From NCBI GenBank assembly GCA_964561605.1, contig CAZLQD010000008.1, forward strand, positions 1 through 64,000: DNA of 64,000 bases. The letters are read 5' to 3'. Below, piece by piece: positions 18,801 to 26,044 of this stretch. Source of the DNA: JALUZX01 sp964561605. Lineage in GTDB: Bacteria > Planctomycetota > UBA1135 > JALUZX01. The translations under genes and the position numbers were made by a program. The notes beneath the pieces are model-generated. The model had not been told where the DNA came from. It saw nothing but the letters and a program-made list of their open reading frames with translations, and ran no database searches. Numbering within the stretch: position 1 is the stretch's first letter; every line of letters starts with the position of its first letter.

Positions 18801-19176
18801 GGGTGGGGGGATACTTGTCCTGGGTGTCGGCCAGGTCGATGACGAGGCGGCACCGGCCGGAGGCGGGAAGGGCGGAGATTCCGAAGGCTATGGTGAAGGT
18901 GGAGAAGGGTTTCTTTCCGAAGGGATCCATGGGACCGGGATGGACGTAGGGCCAGTCCCTCTCGGGCTCGGACCATCCGGGGACGAAGTACCCGGGAAAG
19001 CGGTATTTCCCGATCCCTCCCGGGCCGAGGGCCAGGTCCCGCGTGTCGCCGTCGGTCTTTCCGATCCGGAAGAGGACCTTGCCGGGGGGAGGATCCACCC
19101 CCGCCCGGGCCGGCCGGGGAAGGAGCACCGGGAGGAAGAGGAGGAGGACGGCGAGACTCCGATACCCGCGTTTCAT
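15832..19176 (-). CDS. Exported glycoside hydrolase family 38 (alpha-mannosidase-like)
   Basis: A 1114-residue protein with a signal peptide (MKRGYRSLAVLLLFLPVLLP). Residues 30-295 are beta-rich and include ANEITLTSVKGCWFLYDALR, resembling the carbohydrate-binding-like domain III of rhamnogalacturonan lyases (PL4). From about residue 307 comes the GH38 catalytic start, YLVPHSHVDIGYTD, with the metal-binding H-x-D, and then the TDVPGWTWG segment. The rest is the long beta-sandwich region of GH38. It likely trims alpha-mannosides in the periplasm or outside the cell. The ATG at 19176 overlaps the upstream stop by ATGA. Confidence 0.82.
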   Translation of the reverse strand: MKRGYRSLAVLLLFLPVLLPRPARAGVDPPPGKVLFRIGKTDGDTRDLALGPGGIGKYRFPGYFVPGWSEPERDWPYVHPGPMDPFGKKPFSTFTIAFGISALPASGRCRLVIDLADTQDKYPPTLVVRVNGTPFRRKLEAGHGEPTISGFPGQGVRRTLTFPFPVTLLKKGANEITLTSVKGCWFLYDALRLEVPPGVESAPLTRTLVYDLYVPPALLRTPKGPSLFLTAQVRRLGPPAPCKVLLDGRLLATVSLRTGWNPLELPVPDPGKARVSRLSLVVAGREAASRNVEIRPAPEWTIYLVPHSHVDIGYTDRQDVVEKKHWRYLQEAMDLAAKTASYPPGAEFKWDCESSWGVDSYFGMAGPAERKRFLSALRRGEIEIGALFANELTGICSREELFRMTRWAREFRRKYGLRLDTALITDVPGWTWGIVPALARSGVKYLSCGPNRMARIGYTLSRWGDRPFWWISPSGRERILCWVAGQGYSWFHHDGSLRTDKTFHYLEKLRSRGYPYDMIQVRYTTGGDNGPPNPTLPDQVRKWNEKYAYPRYVLATAGETMRAFEKKYGKRIPSFRGDFTPYWEDGAASTARETALNRETREILVSGEALWAMLRPASYPAKAYWSAWRYALLFDEHTWGAWCSVSKPDSPFTKEQWTRKKLYGSRAHFLARSLELQALRSGGPPRPTRRFEVLNPTSFPRKDPVFLEPAVAGDFSGVRDEKGRPRPAQRLKGGGLVFLPGPVPPFGSRVFSLVKDPTPWKGKPASAEGSVMKNGILSLRVDPDTGALGSVRWGDRELVDRTKGPGWNDYIYVPGRNPARAVRPGRPDIRVLEKGPLLASLEITSPAPGCNTLVRRVRLFAGLPFVEIRDILDKKKVRSPEGVHLAFPLAVPGGIPRIGIPWAVVRPGKDQLEGACRNFFCVERWLDVSNGDFGVTWVTRDAPLVEIGGITAERRPWLKRIRRSSLFYSYVMNNYWDTNYKADQEGKALFRYLLHPHGPFDPARSERTALAYCRPLVVRPVEEEGSGPLPSLLQVEPSWVVVSDLRPAADGKGLFLRLFNAGDRPARVRLRWGRKAPPRVYLSDADEEPLSPWPKESLLPPMGILALRAIPEGK

Positions 19177-20450
19177 CGCGGCAGGACCTCCTTCAGGAGG
19201 GAGACGAGCCCGGGAAGATCCACCCCGTGGGGGCAGGAGGAGGCGCATGTCCCGCAGGAGGTGCACCGGTCCGCCCTGGACCGGGGCGGGAGGGACGCCT
19301 GGAGGGCCCGTGCACGATCCCTTTCACCGTAACCCAGGGCGTAGAGGGCGGACCGGGCCGCCTCGGGGAGATTCACGCCCACCGGGCAGGTTCCCTTGCA
19401 GGCGCCGCAGAGGCGGCAGGCCAGGGAACCGGCTTTGCGGCGGTACTCCTCCAGGAGGGCCTTCTCCTCCTTGCGGGGTTTCCTTCCCGCCGCGACGTCG
19501 AGGGCGGCCTCCAGGTTCTCGCGGAGCTGGTCGAAGTTCCGGAGGGCGGAAATCGAGCAGGCCACCTCGGGGCGGGCCAGGGACCAGGCCAGGCCCGTGG
19601 CGGGAACGCTCCTTCCCTTCTTCAGGAAGGGCTTCAGCCTGGGGAGGAGGGTCCAGTATTTCCGGAGGAGATTGAACTCCTCCCTCCATTCCACCGTCCG
19701 GTCCGGGAGATAGGCCTGCTTGAAGTTCCCCGCCCCCGTCTTCATCCCGATGACCCCGACCTTGTTCCGCCGGGCGGCCTCGAAGACGATTTCGAAGGGC
19801 CTCCTCGGATGGAGGAAGTTGTACCCCACGAGCAGGACGTCCACCCTTCCCGTGTCCAGGGTTTTCGCCACTCCCTCCGGGTCTCCCGCCGCCCTGTGGG
19901 TGGAGACTCCGATGAAGCGGATCTTGCCTTCCCGGCGGAGCTCCTCGAAGGCCTCGAAGAGGGGTTCGAAGGAGGGCTTCCAGGCCAGGTGGCCCGCGGC
20001 GTGGATGTGGTATACGTCGAGCCAGTCCGTGCCCAGGCGCTTGAGACTCCTCTCGCAGTCCGCCTTGGCCCGCTTCCTGATCTCCGCCGCCTTCCTTCCC
20101 CGGAGGGGGATGTAGGTCTTGGAGCAAAGGACGATCTCCTTCCGGCGGGCCTTCACGACGGGGCGCTTGCGGAGTTCGTCGTCGCCGTAGGCCTTGGCCG
20201 TGTCGAAGAGGTTCACCCCGGCGTCCAGGGCCGCGTTGTAGAGCAGGGTCGGATCCCCCGGGATGGCGCCCAGGCCGAGGAGACCCACCTTCAGCCCGGT
20301 CCTTCCCAGGACCCTCCTGGTGGAGGGATCGAGGGCGGGGAGGGGGGATCCGGCACCGGCCCCCCCTTGCGTATTTCCCCGGCCCGCCAGGGCTGCCGGG
20401 AGTCCCAGGGCTCCGCCGAGAAAGATCCTCCGGTCCATGGATGGGCTCAT
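19173..20450 (-). CDS. Tat-exported aldo/keto reductase with two 4Fe-4S motifs
   Basis: A 425-residue protein. The N-terminus has a twin-arginine signal (MDRRIFLGGALGLPAAL), implying folding with cofactor before export. The aldo/keto reductase barrel shows VNLFDTAKAYG (Asp/Tyr region) and DWLDVYHIHAAGHLAW. The C-terminus has two ferredoxin-like clusters, CRLCGACKGTCPVG and CTSCGTCASSCPHG. Such ferredoxin-aldo/keto reductase fusions are known, but the electron donor and substrate are unknown. The ATG at 20450 overlaps the upstream stop by ATGA. Its place before GH38 suggests a role in sugar oxidation or reduction outside the cytoplasm. Confidence 0.85.
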   Translation of the reverse strand: MSPSMDRRIFLGGALGLPAALAGRGNTQGGAGAGSPLPALDPSTRRVLGRTGLKVGLLGLGAIPGDPTLLYNAALDAGVNLFDTAKAYGDDELRKRPVVKARRKEIVLCSKTYIPLRGRKAAEIRKRAKADCERSLKRLGTDWLDVYHIHAAGHLAWKPSFEPLFEAFEELRREGKIRFIGVSTHRAAGDPEGVAKTLDTGRVDVLLVGYNFLHPRRPFEIVFEAARRNKVGVIGMKTGAGNFKQAYLPDRTVEWREEFNLLRKYWTLLPRLKPFLKKGRSVPATGLAWSLARPEVACSISALRNFDQLRENLEAALDVAAGRKPRKEEKALLEEYRRKAGSLACRLCGACKGTCPVGVNLPEAARSALYALGYGERDRARALQASLPPRSRADRCTSCGTCASSCPHGVDLPGLVSLLKEVLPR

Positions 20451-21904
20451 TTCCCTTTCTCCTTTTCCAAGAGGCGATCGCGCAGGGCCAGGAGCTCCTT
20501 CAGCCTCGCCGTGAGTCTTTCGTGGTCCTTCACGTGGACGGGCCTGACGAGCTGTAGGTCCATCCCCCCCTTCCTTCCGGGAGGCCGGATCTTCCCGTTG
20601 AGCTCGCTTCCGTCCCGGGAGAGAGTCATGGAGAAGGGCCAGGTTCCCAGGGTGAAGCCGCCCTTGCCTCCCATGGCCCGGATCCATCCCTTGAAACGGA
20701 AATTCCCGGCCCGGTCCAGGTGGATCATGGTCTTACCTCCGAGCCTGCCTTTCATGGAGAAGTCCCAGCCCTTTCCGGCGGGGGACTTCCGGCAGGTCAC
20801 CTCCTGGAAGGAGGTCCTGACCTGGAGGCGCCAGGATCCGGAGAGGTCTTTCGTGGGGAGAGGCTCCTTCGGGTCCTCGATGAAACGTTCCAGGATCCGT
20901 CCGATCTCGGCCTCCACCTCCTCCAGGGTCTTTCCCCCTTCCTTCTCCTCGTCCCCCTTGGTAGTCCGCACCCTCTTTCCCCCGGGGGAGAGGGAATTTC
21001 CTTCCCAGGGAGGGGCGGCGGGGAGGGGAGGGGAGAGGAGGGCCTTCTCCGCAAGGGCCCGGACCTTTGCGGGGGGGAGTTTTCCCGGGATTCCCGTCAG
21101 GCCGACGACCTTGTCCCGGCCCGCCAGGAAGAGGAACTTCCCGAGCCCCCTGGCGGTTCCCCCGATCTCCCCCTTCCCGCGGCGGATCCCGGCTCCCATG
21201 GTGCGGAGGAACCCCTCCAGGGAGGAGAGAGTCCGGCCCGGTTCCTTCCGGGGGACCAGGAGTGTCAGGGTGAGGGGCGGGTCGAAATAGAGGCCCGAAA
21301 GGCCCCACCGGAAGAGACCGAAGCCCCAGGGGTCGTCCTGGAGGATCCTTTCGCTCCCTGCCAGGAGGCCTTCCCCGGGGAGGGCCCGGAAGAGGGGGGG
21401 GCGCCGGAAGTCCCCCGGCAGGAGGGCCAGGAGGGAGGCGGCTCTCTTCCGGTTCCAGGAGGAGGGGAATTGGACCAGGAAGCGCCCCTTTCTCCCGACC
21501 AGGGCGTCTCCCGAAGGGGCCAGGCCGGCAGGGAAGGGGGCCCTCGGGTCCTTCAGGCCCAGGAACATCCCGTAGGCTCCTTCTGGGGTGCCCATGTCGA
21601 AGAGGAGGACCTCCTCACCCGAGGGTGTGCGGGCCAGGGCCAGGCCCAATGCCCCCAGGCGGAGGTACTCCTCGGCGGCCCCGTCGATGGGGTCGGTCAT
21701 GGACGGGCCGCGCCAGGTGCGGACCTGGGTGCCCGGCGGGCACCCCTTGGCCAGGACCTCCTTCAGGAGGGCCTCCTGGAAGGTGGGCGCCAGGGCCAGG
21801 AGGTTCGCTTGTCCCGGCGGGGGCCCCGGCCGGCCTGCGGGTGCCCCGCATGCGGCGGGGAGGAGCAGGAGGGGAATCCAGGAAAGGGCTCGAGGAAAGA
21901 TCAT
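20447..21904 (-). CDS. DUF6599-like lipoprotein
   Basis: A 485-residue protein with a lipoprotein signal peptide (MIFPRALSWIPLLLLPAAC, lipobox LPAAC). Residues 60-270 resemble DUF6599 by the pattern DGAAEEYLRLGALGLALA followed by DMGTPEGAYGMFLG; that family is found mainly in planctomycetes and acidobacteria and has no known role. Residues 350-470 form a separate beta-rich region (LSGSWRLQVRTSFQEV), then a basic helical tail. It is first in the operon with the Fe-S reductase, GH38 and a membrane protein. A GGGAG precedes the ATG at 21904. Confidence 0.72.
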   Translation of the reverse strand: MIFPRALSWIPLLLLPAACGAPAGRPGPPPGQANLLALAPTFQEALLKEVLAKGCPPGTQVRTWRGPSMTDPIDGAAEEYLRLGALGLALARTPSGEEVLLFDMGTPEGAYGMFLGLKDPRAPFPAGLAPSGDALVGRKGRFLVQFPSSWNRKRAASLLALLPGDFRRPPLFRALPGEGLLAGSERILQDDPWGFGLFRWGLSGLYFDPPLTLTLLVPRKEPGRTLSSLEGFLRTMGAGIRRGKGEIGGTARGLGKFLFLAGRDKVVGLTGIPGKLPPAKVRALAEKALLSPPLPAAPPWEGNSLSPGGKRVRTTKGDEEKEGGKTLEEVEAEIGRILERFIEDPKEPLPTKDLSGSWRLQVRTSFQEVTCRKSPAGKGWDFSMKGRLGGKTMIHLDRAGNFRFKGWIRAMGGKGGFTLGTWPFSMTLSRDGSELNGKIRPPGRKGGMDLQLVRPVHVKDHERLTARLKELLALRDRLLEKEKGK

Positions 21905-21971
21905 GGGCGTTTCTCCCTTTGCGTGGGCTCCCTGGATCATGCCCGCCCCGGGGTTCCGGGGAAAGGGGGAA

Positions 21972-21996
21972 CCGGGAGGAGCCTCCTTCCTCCCGG
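21972..21996 (-). terminator. Hairpin downstream of the ABC exporter operon
   Basis: Inverted arms CCGGGAGGA and TCCTCCCGG with a 7-base loop lie just beyond the stop of the permease gene (22007) and upstream of the lipoprotein gene. A terminator is inferred from position. Confidence 0.5.
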
Positions 21997-22006
21997 GGCT
22001 TCCCGG

Positions 22007-24601
22007 CTATTCGGTGGAGCGGACCGCTTCGGCTGGAGGTCTTCCCGTGGCCCGGAAGGCGGGAAGGAAGGCCGACAGGAGGGAGACCAGGAAGGCCAGG
22101 GCCGCCACGGCCAGGAAGGCCGGAAGGTCCGGCCGGTAGGGGACGGGAAGGCCGCTCACCTCCCTGAGCCCCTGGACGAGGATCCAGCTCAGGGGGATGC
22201 CCGCCAGGATGGTGAGAAGGGCGGCCATCCAGCCCACAAGGGAGGCCTCCACCAGGAGGACCCCGAGATACTCGCGCCTGGTCATGCCCAGGGCCCGGAG
22301 GATTCCGATCTCCCTGCTCCTGGCCAGGGCCGTCAGGGTGAGGAGGTTCACCTGGCCCAGGCCCGCAAGGACCAGGAGGAGGGCCAGGAGTATATCGAAG
22401 AAGAGGAAATCGCGGTCCACGTCGGCCAGGTGGGCCTTCTCCACCTCTTCCCCCCTGCGGATCCAGAGGATCGTCGTCTTCCCCTCCAGCCGTTTCCGGA
22501 GTTCCTTTTCCACCTTTTCCGGGTCGGCGCCCGGAAGGAGGCGGATGCCGAAACGGTCCGAGCGGGAAACGTCCAGGCAGAAATCCCAGTGGAGCCACTT
22601 CCTGTCGGCCAGGGCGAAGGCCCTTTCGTCGGGGAAGAAGCCCGCCCGGTCCGTCACCATGAGCACCTTGTAGCGGACCGTTCCCGCACCGGTGGGTACG
22701 GAGAGGGTCCAACCCGGGCGGATCCCCCTCAGATTGGAGAGCCTCCCCGAGACCAGGATGCCCCGTTCCTCCTCCATGGCCCGGACCAGGTCGGGTCTTC
22801 CCTGGAGGGGGCCGCCGGGCTGGGCCAGTTCCTTCGGGTCCGTGCCCACCACGAGGAAGGGAAGCCCCACCCGGGCCTGAAGGGGGAGGACCGACGCCAC
22901 CCCGGGGGTCTCCCTCAGGACCTTCCAGGCATCTTCTTTCAAGGGCCGGCAGCGCAGGAAGAGCCTCCCCCTCAACCCGAGGGCGGCGAAGTCCCGGATT
23001 TCGCCCTTCAGGGCCCCCGTGATGGAACGGATCCCGATGCCGGCCAGGGCCACCAGGGTGAGGCCGCAAACGGCCGTGGCAAGCCGGCCCGGCGAGCGGA
23101 GGAGGTTCTTCCGGGCCAGGAAGGCCGGAAGGGGGAAGAAGGGTGCGGCCAGGGCCGTGACGGGTTTCCCCAAAGTGCGGACAAGCCCGGGGGCCAGGAG
23201 GAAGAGGGAGAAGGAGACCACCACCAGGGCGGCCGCCTCGAGGAGGACCCAGCCCGCTCCCTTCCCCTCCCCCGTGAGTAGTGGGGTCATGGCGATCCAG
23301 GCCAGGGGAAGGGCCAGGACGAGGGTGACGAAGAGGAACAGGTTCACCCCCCGCATGAGGTCCGCCGGTGGGGCCAGGTCCCGGACGTAGAGAATCCTCT
23401 GGACGGTAAGGCGCCGGATCTTGAAGAGGGGGAAGGAGGCCCCCAGGAGGGTGAAGAAGACTCCCATTCCGGCCACGGCGAGGAGGGGGGACCAGGGCAC
23501 TTCGAAGGTCGTGACGGCCTTCCCCAGGCCCAGGGTGGTGATCCGGAGTTTCCCCAGGGACCAGGCCAGGAGGATGCCCAGGCCCGTTCCCGTGGCCGAT
23601 CCCAAAAGGGCCAGCAGGAAGGCGTCTAGAAGGTAGGCCCGGACCACCTGGCCCGTAGTGGCCCCCAGGGCCCGGAGGATGCCCAGGGAACGGATCTTCT
23701 CGGCCAGGGCGTGGGAAAGGGTGTGGAAGATCACGAACATCCCCAGCACCAGGGCCAGGCCGCCCATGACACGCACGCCGTTGCGGAAGGCCCGCTCGTC
23801 GGCCCCCTCGCCGATCAGGGCCGCCCGCTCCTCCTCGACGAGGAAGTCCTTCTCCAAAGAGGCGATCAGTTCGTCCGGGTCCACCCCTGGGGCGCGCTTG
23901 AGCTGGAACCTGGGGAGGAAGGGGCGCGCCAGCCCCCGGGCCAGGGAGAAGGGCCCCACCAGGACGAGGCCCCCGTCCCTCCTGGCCAGGCGGAAGGGTT
24001 CCAGGATCCCCTGGACCGTCACCTTCCTGGAAGAAAGGGGGGCGGCCTTCTTCTCCTTTCCCCCGGAGAGGATCCGCTTTCCGTGGACGCATGGGGCCTG
24101 CCTTGCCCGGGAAAGGGCGGATAGGGTCAAGGTGGAGCCCACCTCCAGGCCGAAGGTCCGGGCCAGGAGAGGGGAGACGAGAACCCGGTCGGGCGGATCC
24201 AGGGGCGACAGGTCCTTGCCCCGGGCCAGCCTGTAGTGGCCGAAGACCTCTCCTCCCGGCGGCTCGAGGCCGTAGAGGGCGGCCCGGAAGGACCGGTTGC
24301 CCTCCCGCCGGATCTCCACCTCGGCACGGACGATGAGGCCCACCCGGGCCAGGTCGGGCCGGGCTTCCAGGCGGCGTTTCAGGATGTCCAGGTCCGCCCG
24401 GGGGTCCAGGGGCCTGGCTTCCAGGTCCACCCTGCCGAAATCGCCCCGTTTCCTCTCGAGCTGGCTCAGGATGGTGTTGTGGTCCAGGACCTGGATGGAG
24501 ACCACCACGGCCACGCCGAGGGCAACACCGAACCAGGTCAGGAGGATCCGGAGGGGACTAGATCTCCAGTTCTTCCAGACGAGAAAAGACGCGAGCCGCA
24601 T
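22007..24601 (-). CDS. FtsX/MacB-type ABC transporter permease
   Basis: An 864-residue protein with the layout of the FtsX superfamily: a first membrane helix (about residues 20-38), a large periplasmic domain (40-275), three helices (about 280-395), helices in the middle (about 415-490), a second periplasmic domain (about 510-725) and three final helices. The two FtsX repeats are seen in EKIRSLGILRALGATTGQVV and RSREIGILRALGMTRREYLG. It would pair with the ATPase encoded just upstream, whose gene overlaps it by 44 bases. Such pairs extrude lipoproteins, peptides or lipids; the cargo is unknown. Confidence 0.9.
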   Translation of the reverse strand: MRLASFLVWKNWRSSPLRILLTWFGVALGVAVVVSIQVLDHNTILSQLERKRGDFGRVDLEARPLDPRADLDILKRRLEARPDLARVGLIVRAEVEIRREGNRSFRAALYGLEPPGGEVFGHYRLARGKDLSPLDPPDRVLVSPLLARTFGLEVGSTLTLSALSRARQAPCVHGKRILSGGKEKKAAPLSSRKVTVQGILEPFRLARRDGGLVLVGPFSLARGLARPFLPRFQLKRAPGVDPDELIASLEKDFLVEEERAALIGEGADERAFRNGVRVMGGLALVLGMFVIFHTLSHALAEKIRSLGILRALGATTGQVVRAYLLDAFLLALLGSATGTGLGILLAWSLGKLRITTLGLGKAVTTFEVPWSPLLAVAGMGVFFTLLGASFPLFKIRRLTVQRILYVRDLAPPADLMRGVNLFLFVTLVLALPLAWIAMTPLLTGEGKGAGWVLLEAAALVVVSFSLFLLAPGLVRTLGKPVTALAAPFFPLPAFLARKNLLRSPGRLATAVCGLTLVALAGIGIRSITGALKGEIRDFAALGLRGRLFLRCRPLKEDAWKVLRETPGVASVLPLQARVGLPFLVVGTDPKELAQPGGPLQGRPDLVRAMEEERGILVSGRLSNLRGIRPGWTLSVPTGAGTVRYKVLMVTDRAGFFPDERAFALADRKWLHWDFCLDVSRSDRFGIRLLPGADPEKVEKELRKRLEGKTTILWIRRGEEVEKAHLADVDRDFLFFDILLALLLVLAGLGQVNLLTLTALARSREIGILRALGMTRREYLGVLLVEASLVGWMAALLTILAGIPLSWILVQGLREVSGLPVPYRPDLPAFLAVAALAFLVSLLSAFLPAFRATGRPPAEAVRSTE

Positions 24602-25301
24602 CCAGTCCTGGTCCTTTCAGTTCGGCCGAGGGGTCGAGAACACCGTCCTTCAAGAAGAGCACCCTGTCGCCCCAGGCGGCGTCCCTGGGGTTGTGGGTCA
24701 CCACGAGGAGGGCCGTGTGGAACCTGTCACGGACCTCCCGGAAGAGGGCCATGGTCTCTTCTCCGGCCTTGGAAGAGAGGTTGCCCGTGGGCTCGTCGGC
24801 CAGGAGGAGGACGGGCTCCAGCACCAGGGCCCTGGCGATGCTCACCCTCTGCATCTCTCCCCCGGAGAGGGCGTGGGGGAGGCGGTCCTTCAGGGAGGCG
24901 AGGCCCAGGACCTCCATGAGCCAGGCGATCCGATCCCCGTATCTCTCGGGCCTCTCGCCGGCGATGAGGACGGGCAGCAGGAGGTTCTCTTCTACCGTAA
25001 GATCCGGGAGGAGGTTGAAGAACTGGAAGACGAACCCGAGCCTCTTCCTGCGCTCCAGGGTCCGCTCACCCTCCGAGAGGGCGAAGAGATCCCTGCCCCT
25101 GAGGAGGACCTTGCCCCGGTCGGGGGCGTCCAGGCCCGAGAGGCAGTGGAGCAGGGTGGACTTCCCCGAGCCCGAGGGCCCCATCACGGCGACGAATTCC
25201 CCTTCTTCCACACGGAGGGAGACCTCCTTCAGGACCGGGATCTCTTCCTCTCCCTGGGAGAAGGTCTTCTCCAGGTTTTCCGCCTCCAGGATCGGCCCCA
25301 T
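24558..25301 (-). CDS. ABC transporter ATP-binding protein (MacB/LolD type)
   Basis: A 247-residue ATPase. Walker A is GPSGSGKS at residues 41-48, the signature is LSGGEMQR, and Walker B is LLLADEPTG. The family also contains LolD and MacB. It ends inside the permease gene with a 44-base overlap, which strongly supports co-translation and a complex with it. The ATG at 25301 lies 3 bases after the stop of the LURP-one gene. Confidence 0.93.
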   Translation of the reverse strand: MGPILEAENLEKTFSQGEEEIPVLKEVSLRVEEGEFVAVMGPSGSGKSTLLHCLSGLDAPDRGKVLLRGRDLFALSEGERTLERRKRLGFVFQFFNLLPDLTVEENLLLPVLIAGERPERYGDRIAWLMEVLGLASLKDRLPHALSGGEMQRVSIARALVLEPVLLLADEPTGNLSSKAGEETMALFREVRDRFHTALLVVTHNPRDAAWGDRVLFLKDGVLDPSAELKGPGLDAARVFSRLEELEI

Positions 25302-25304
25302 GGT

Positions 25305-25889
25305 TCAGTTGGAACTTTCCTTGAGGACCATGTCGATGCAGAGGGCCGCCGCCAGGAGGAGGGGGCCCGTTCCCACGGGATCCACGTCCTCGGCCAGGGA
25401 GACGACGTAGTTGTCGGCCGTGGTGAAGAGTTCCTTTCCGATGCCCGCCCACTTCTTGGTCACCCGGCCGAGTTCGTTCCCCTGGAGGTCCGTGAAGGTG
25501 AAGTCCCAGCCGATCAGGTTCCCCTTCAGTTCGGCCACCTCCATCCCCTGGGCGTCCAGGATCTTGAAGCGGCTCCTGATGCTGAACACTTTCTGAAGGA
25601 AGGTTCCGAGGAGCTGGTCCGAAGCGTCGTATACCTCCACCCGGGAACGAAAGAAGGTGAACCCCCTCTTGATGGTGAGGAGGACCTTCCCCTCGGTGTC
25701 GGTGAGGACCACCTTGAAGGGAAGGTTCTTCTTGTCCATGAAGAGCTTGAGGAGCTTCCTCAGGGGGGATGCCTCTTCCCGGGCCTCGGCGAGGAGTTCC
25801 CCCGTCTCGGGGTCCAGGATGTCGTAGGCCTCGTGGAGCTTCATGAGGCCTACGTGTTCCTTCACGAAGTAGGTTCGCTTGTCCAGCAT
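25305..25889 (-). CDS. LURP-one/phospholipid-scramblase-like protein
   Basis: A 194-residue protein with a tubby-like beta-barrel pattern: repeated short strands ending in turns, such as YDILDPETGELL, KVVLTDTEGKVLLTI and RFKILDAQGMEVAEL, then a hydrophobic C-terminal helix (GTGPLLLAAALCIDMVL). This is the layout of LURP-one-related and bacterial scramblase-like proteins, whose role is poorly known but often tied to membranes. AGGAAAGAG precedes the ATG. It directly precedes the ABC ATPase, so a link to lipid handling by that exporter is possible but unproven. Confidence 0.75.
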   Translation of the reverse strand: MLDKRTYFVKEHVGLMKLHEAYDILDPETGELLAEAREEASPLRKLLKLFMDKKNLPFKVVLTDTEGKVLLTIKRGFTFFRSRVEVYDASDQLLGTFLQKVFSIRSRFKILDAQGMEVAELKGNLIGWDFTFTDLQGNELGRVTKKWAGIGKELFTTADNYVVSLAEDVDPVGTGPLLLAAALCIDMVLKESSN

Positions 25890-25916
25890 CTCTTTCCTCG
25901 GTTCCGGGAGCCCTTC

Positions 25917-25934
25917 GGGCCGCCTGGGCGGCCC
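25917..25934 (-). terminator. GC hairpin after the IspH-UbiA gene
   Basis: Perfect 8-base arms GGGCCGCC/GGCGGCCC around TG lie in the 155-base gap between the stop at 26045 and the next ATG at 25889. The flanks extend the complementarity weakly. Terminator by position. Confidence 0.45.
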
Positions 25935-26044
25935 CGGGGGAATCCCTTCCCTTCCTGGATCGGTGTAAGAGGCAAGGATGGTGGGATGGGCTTCCCGGTT
26001 CCAGAAGAAATCTCCCTTTCCGGCGGGGCCGGGAGGGGGAAGGA

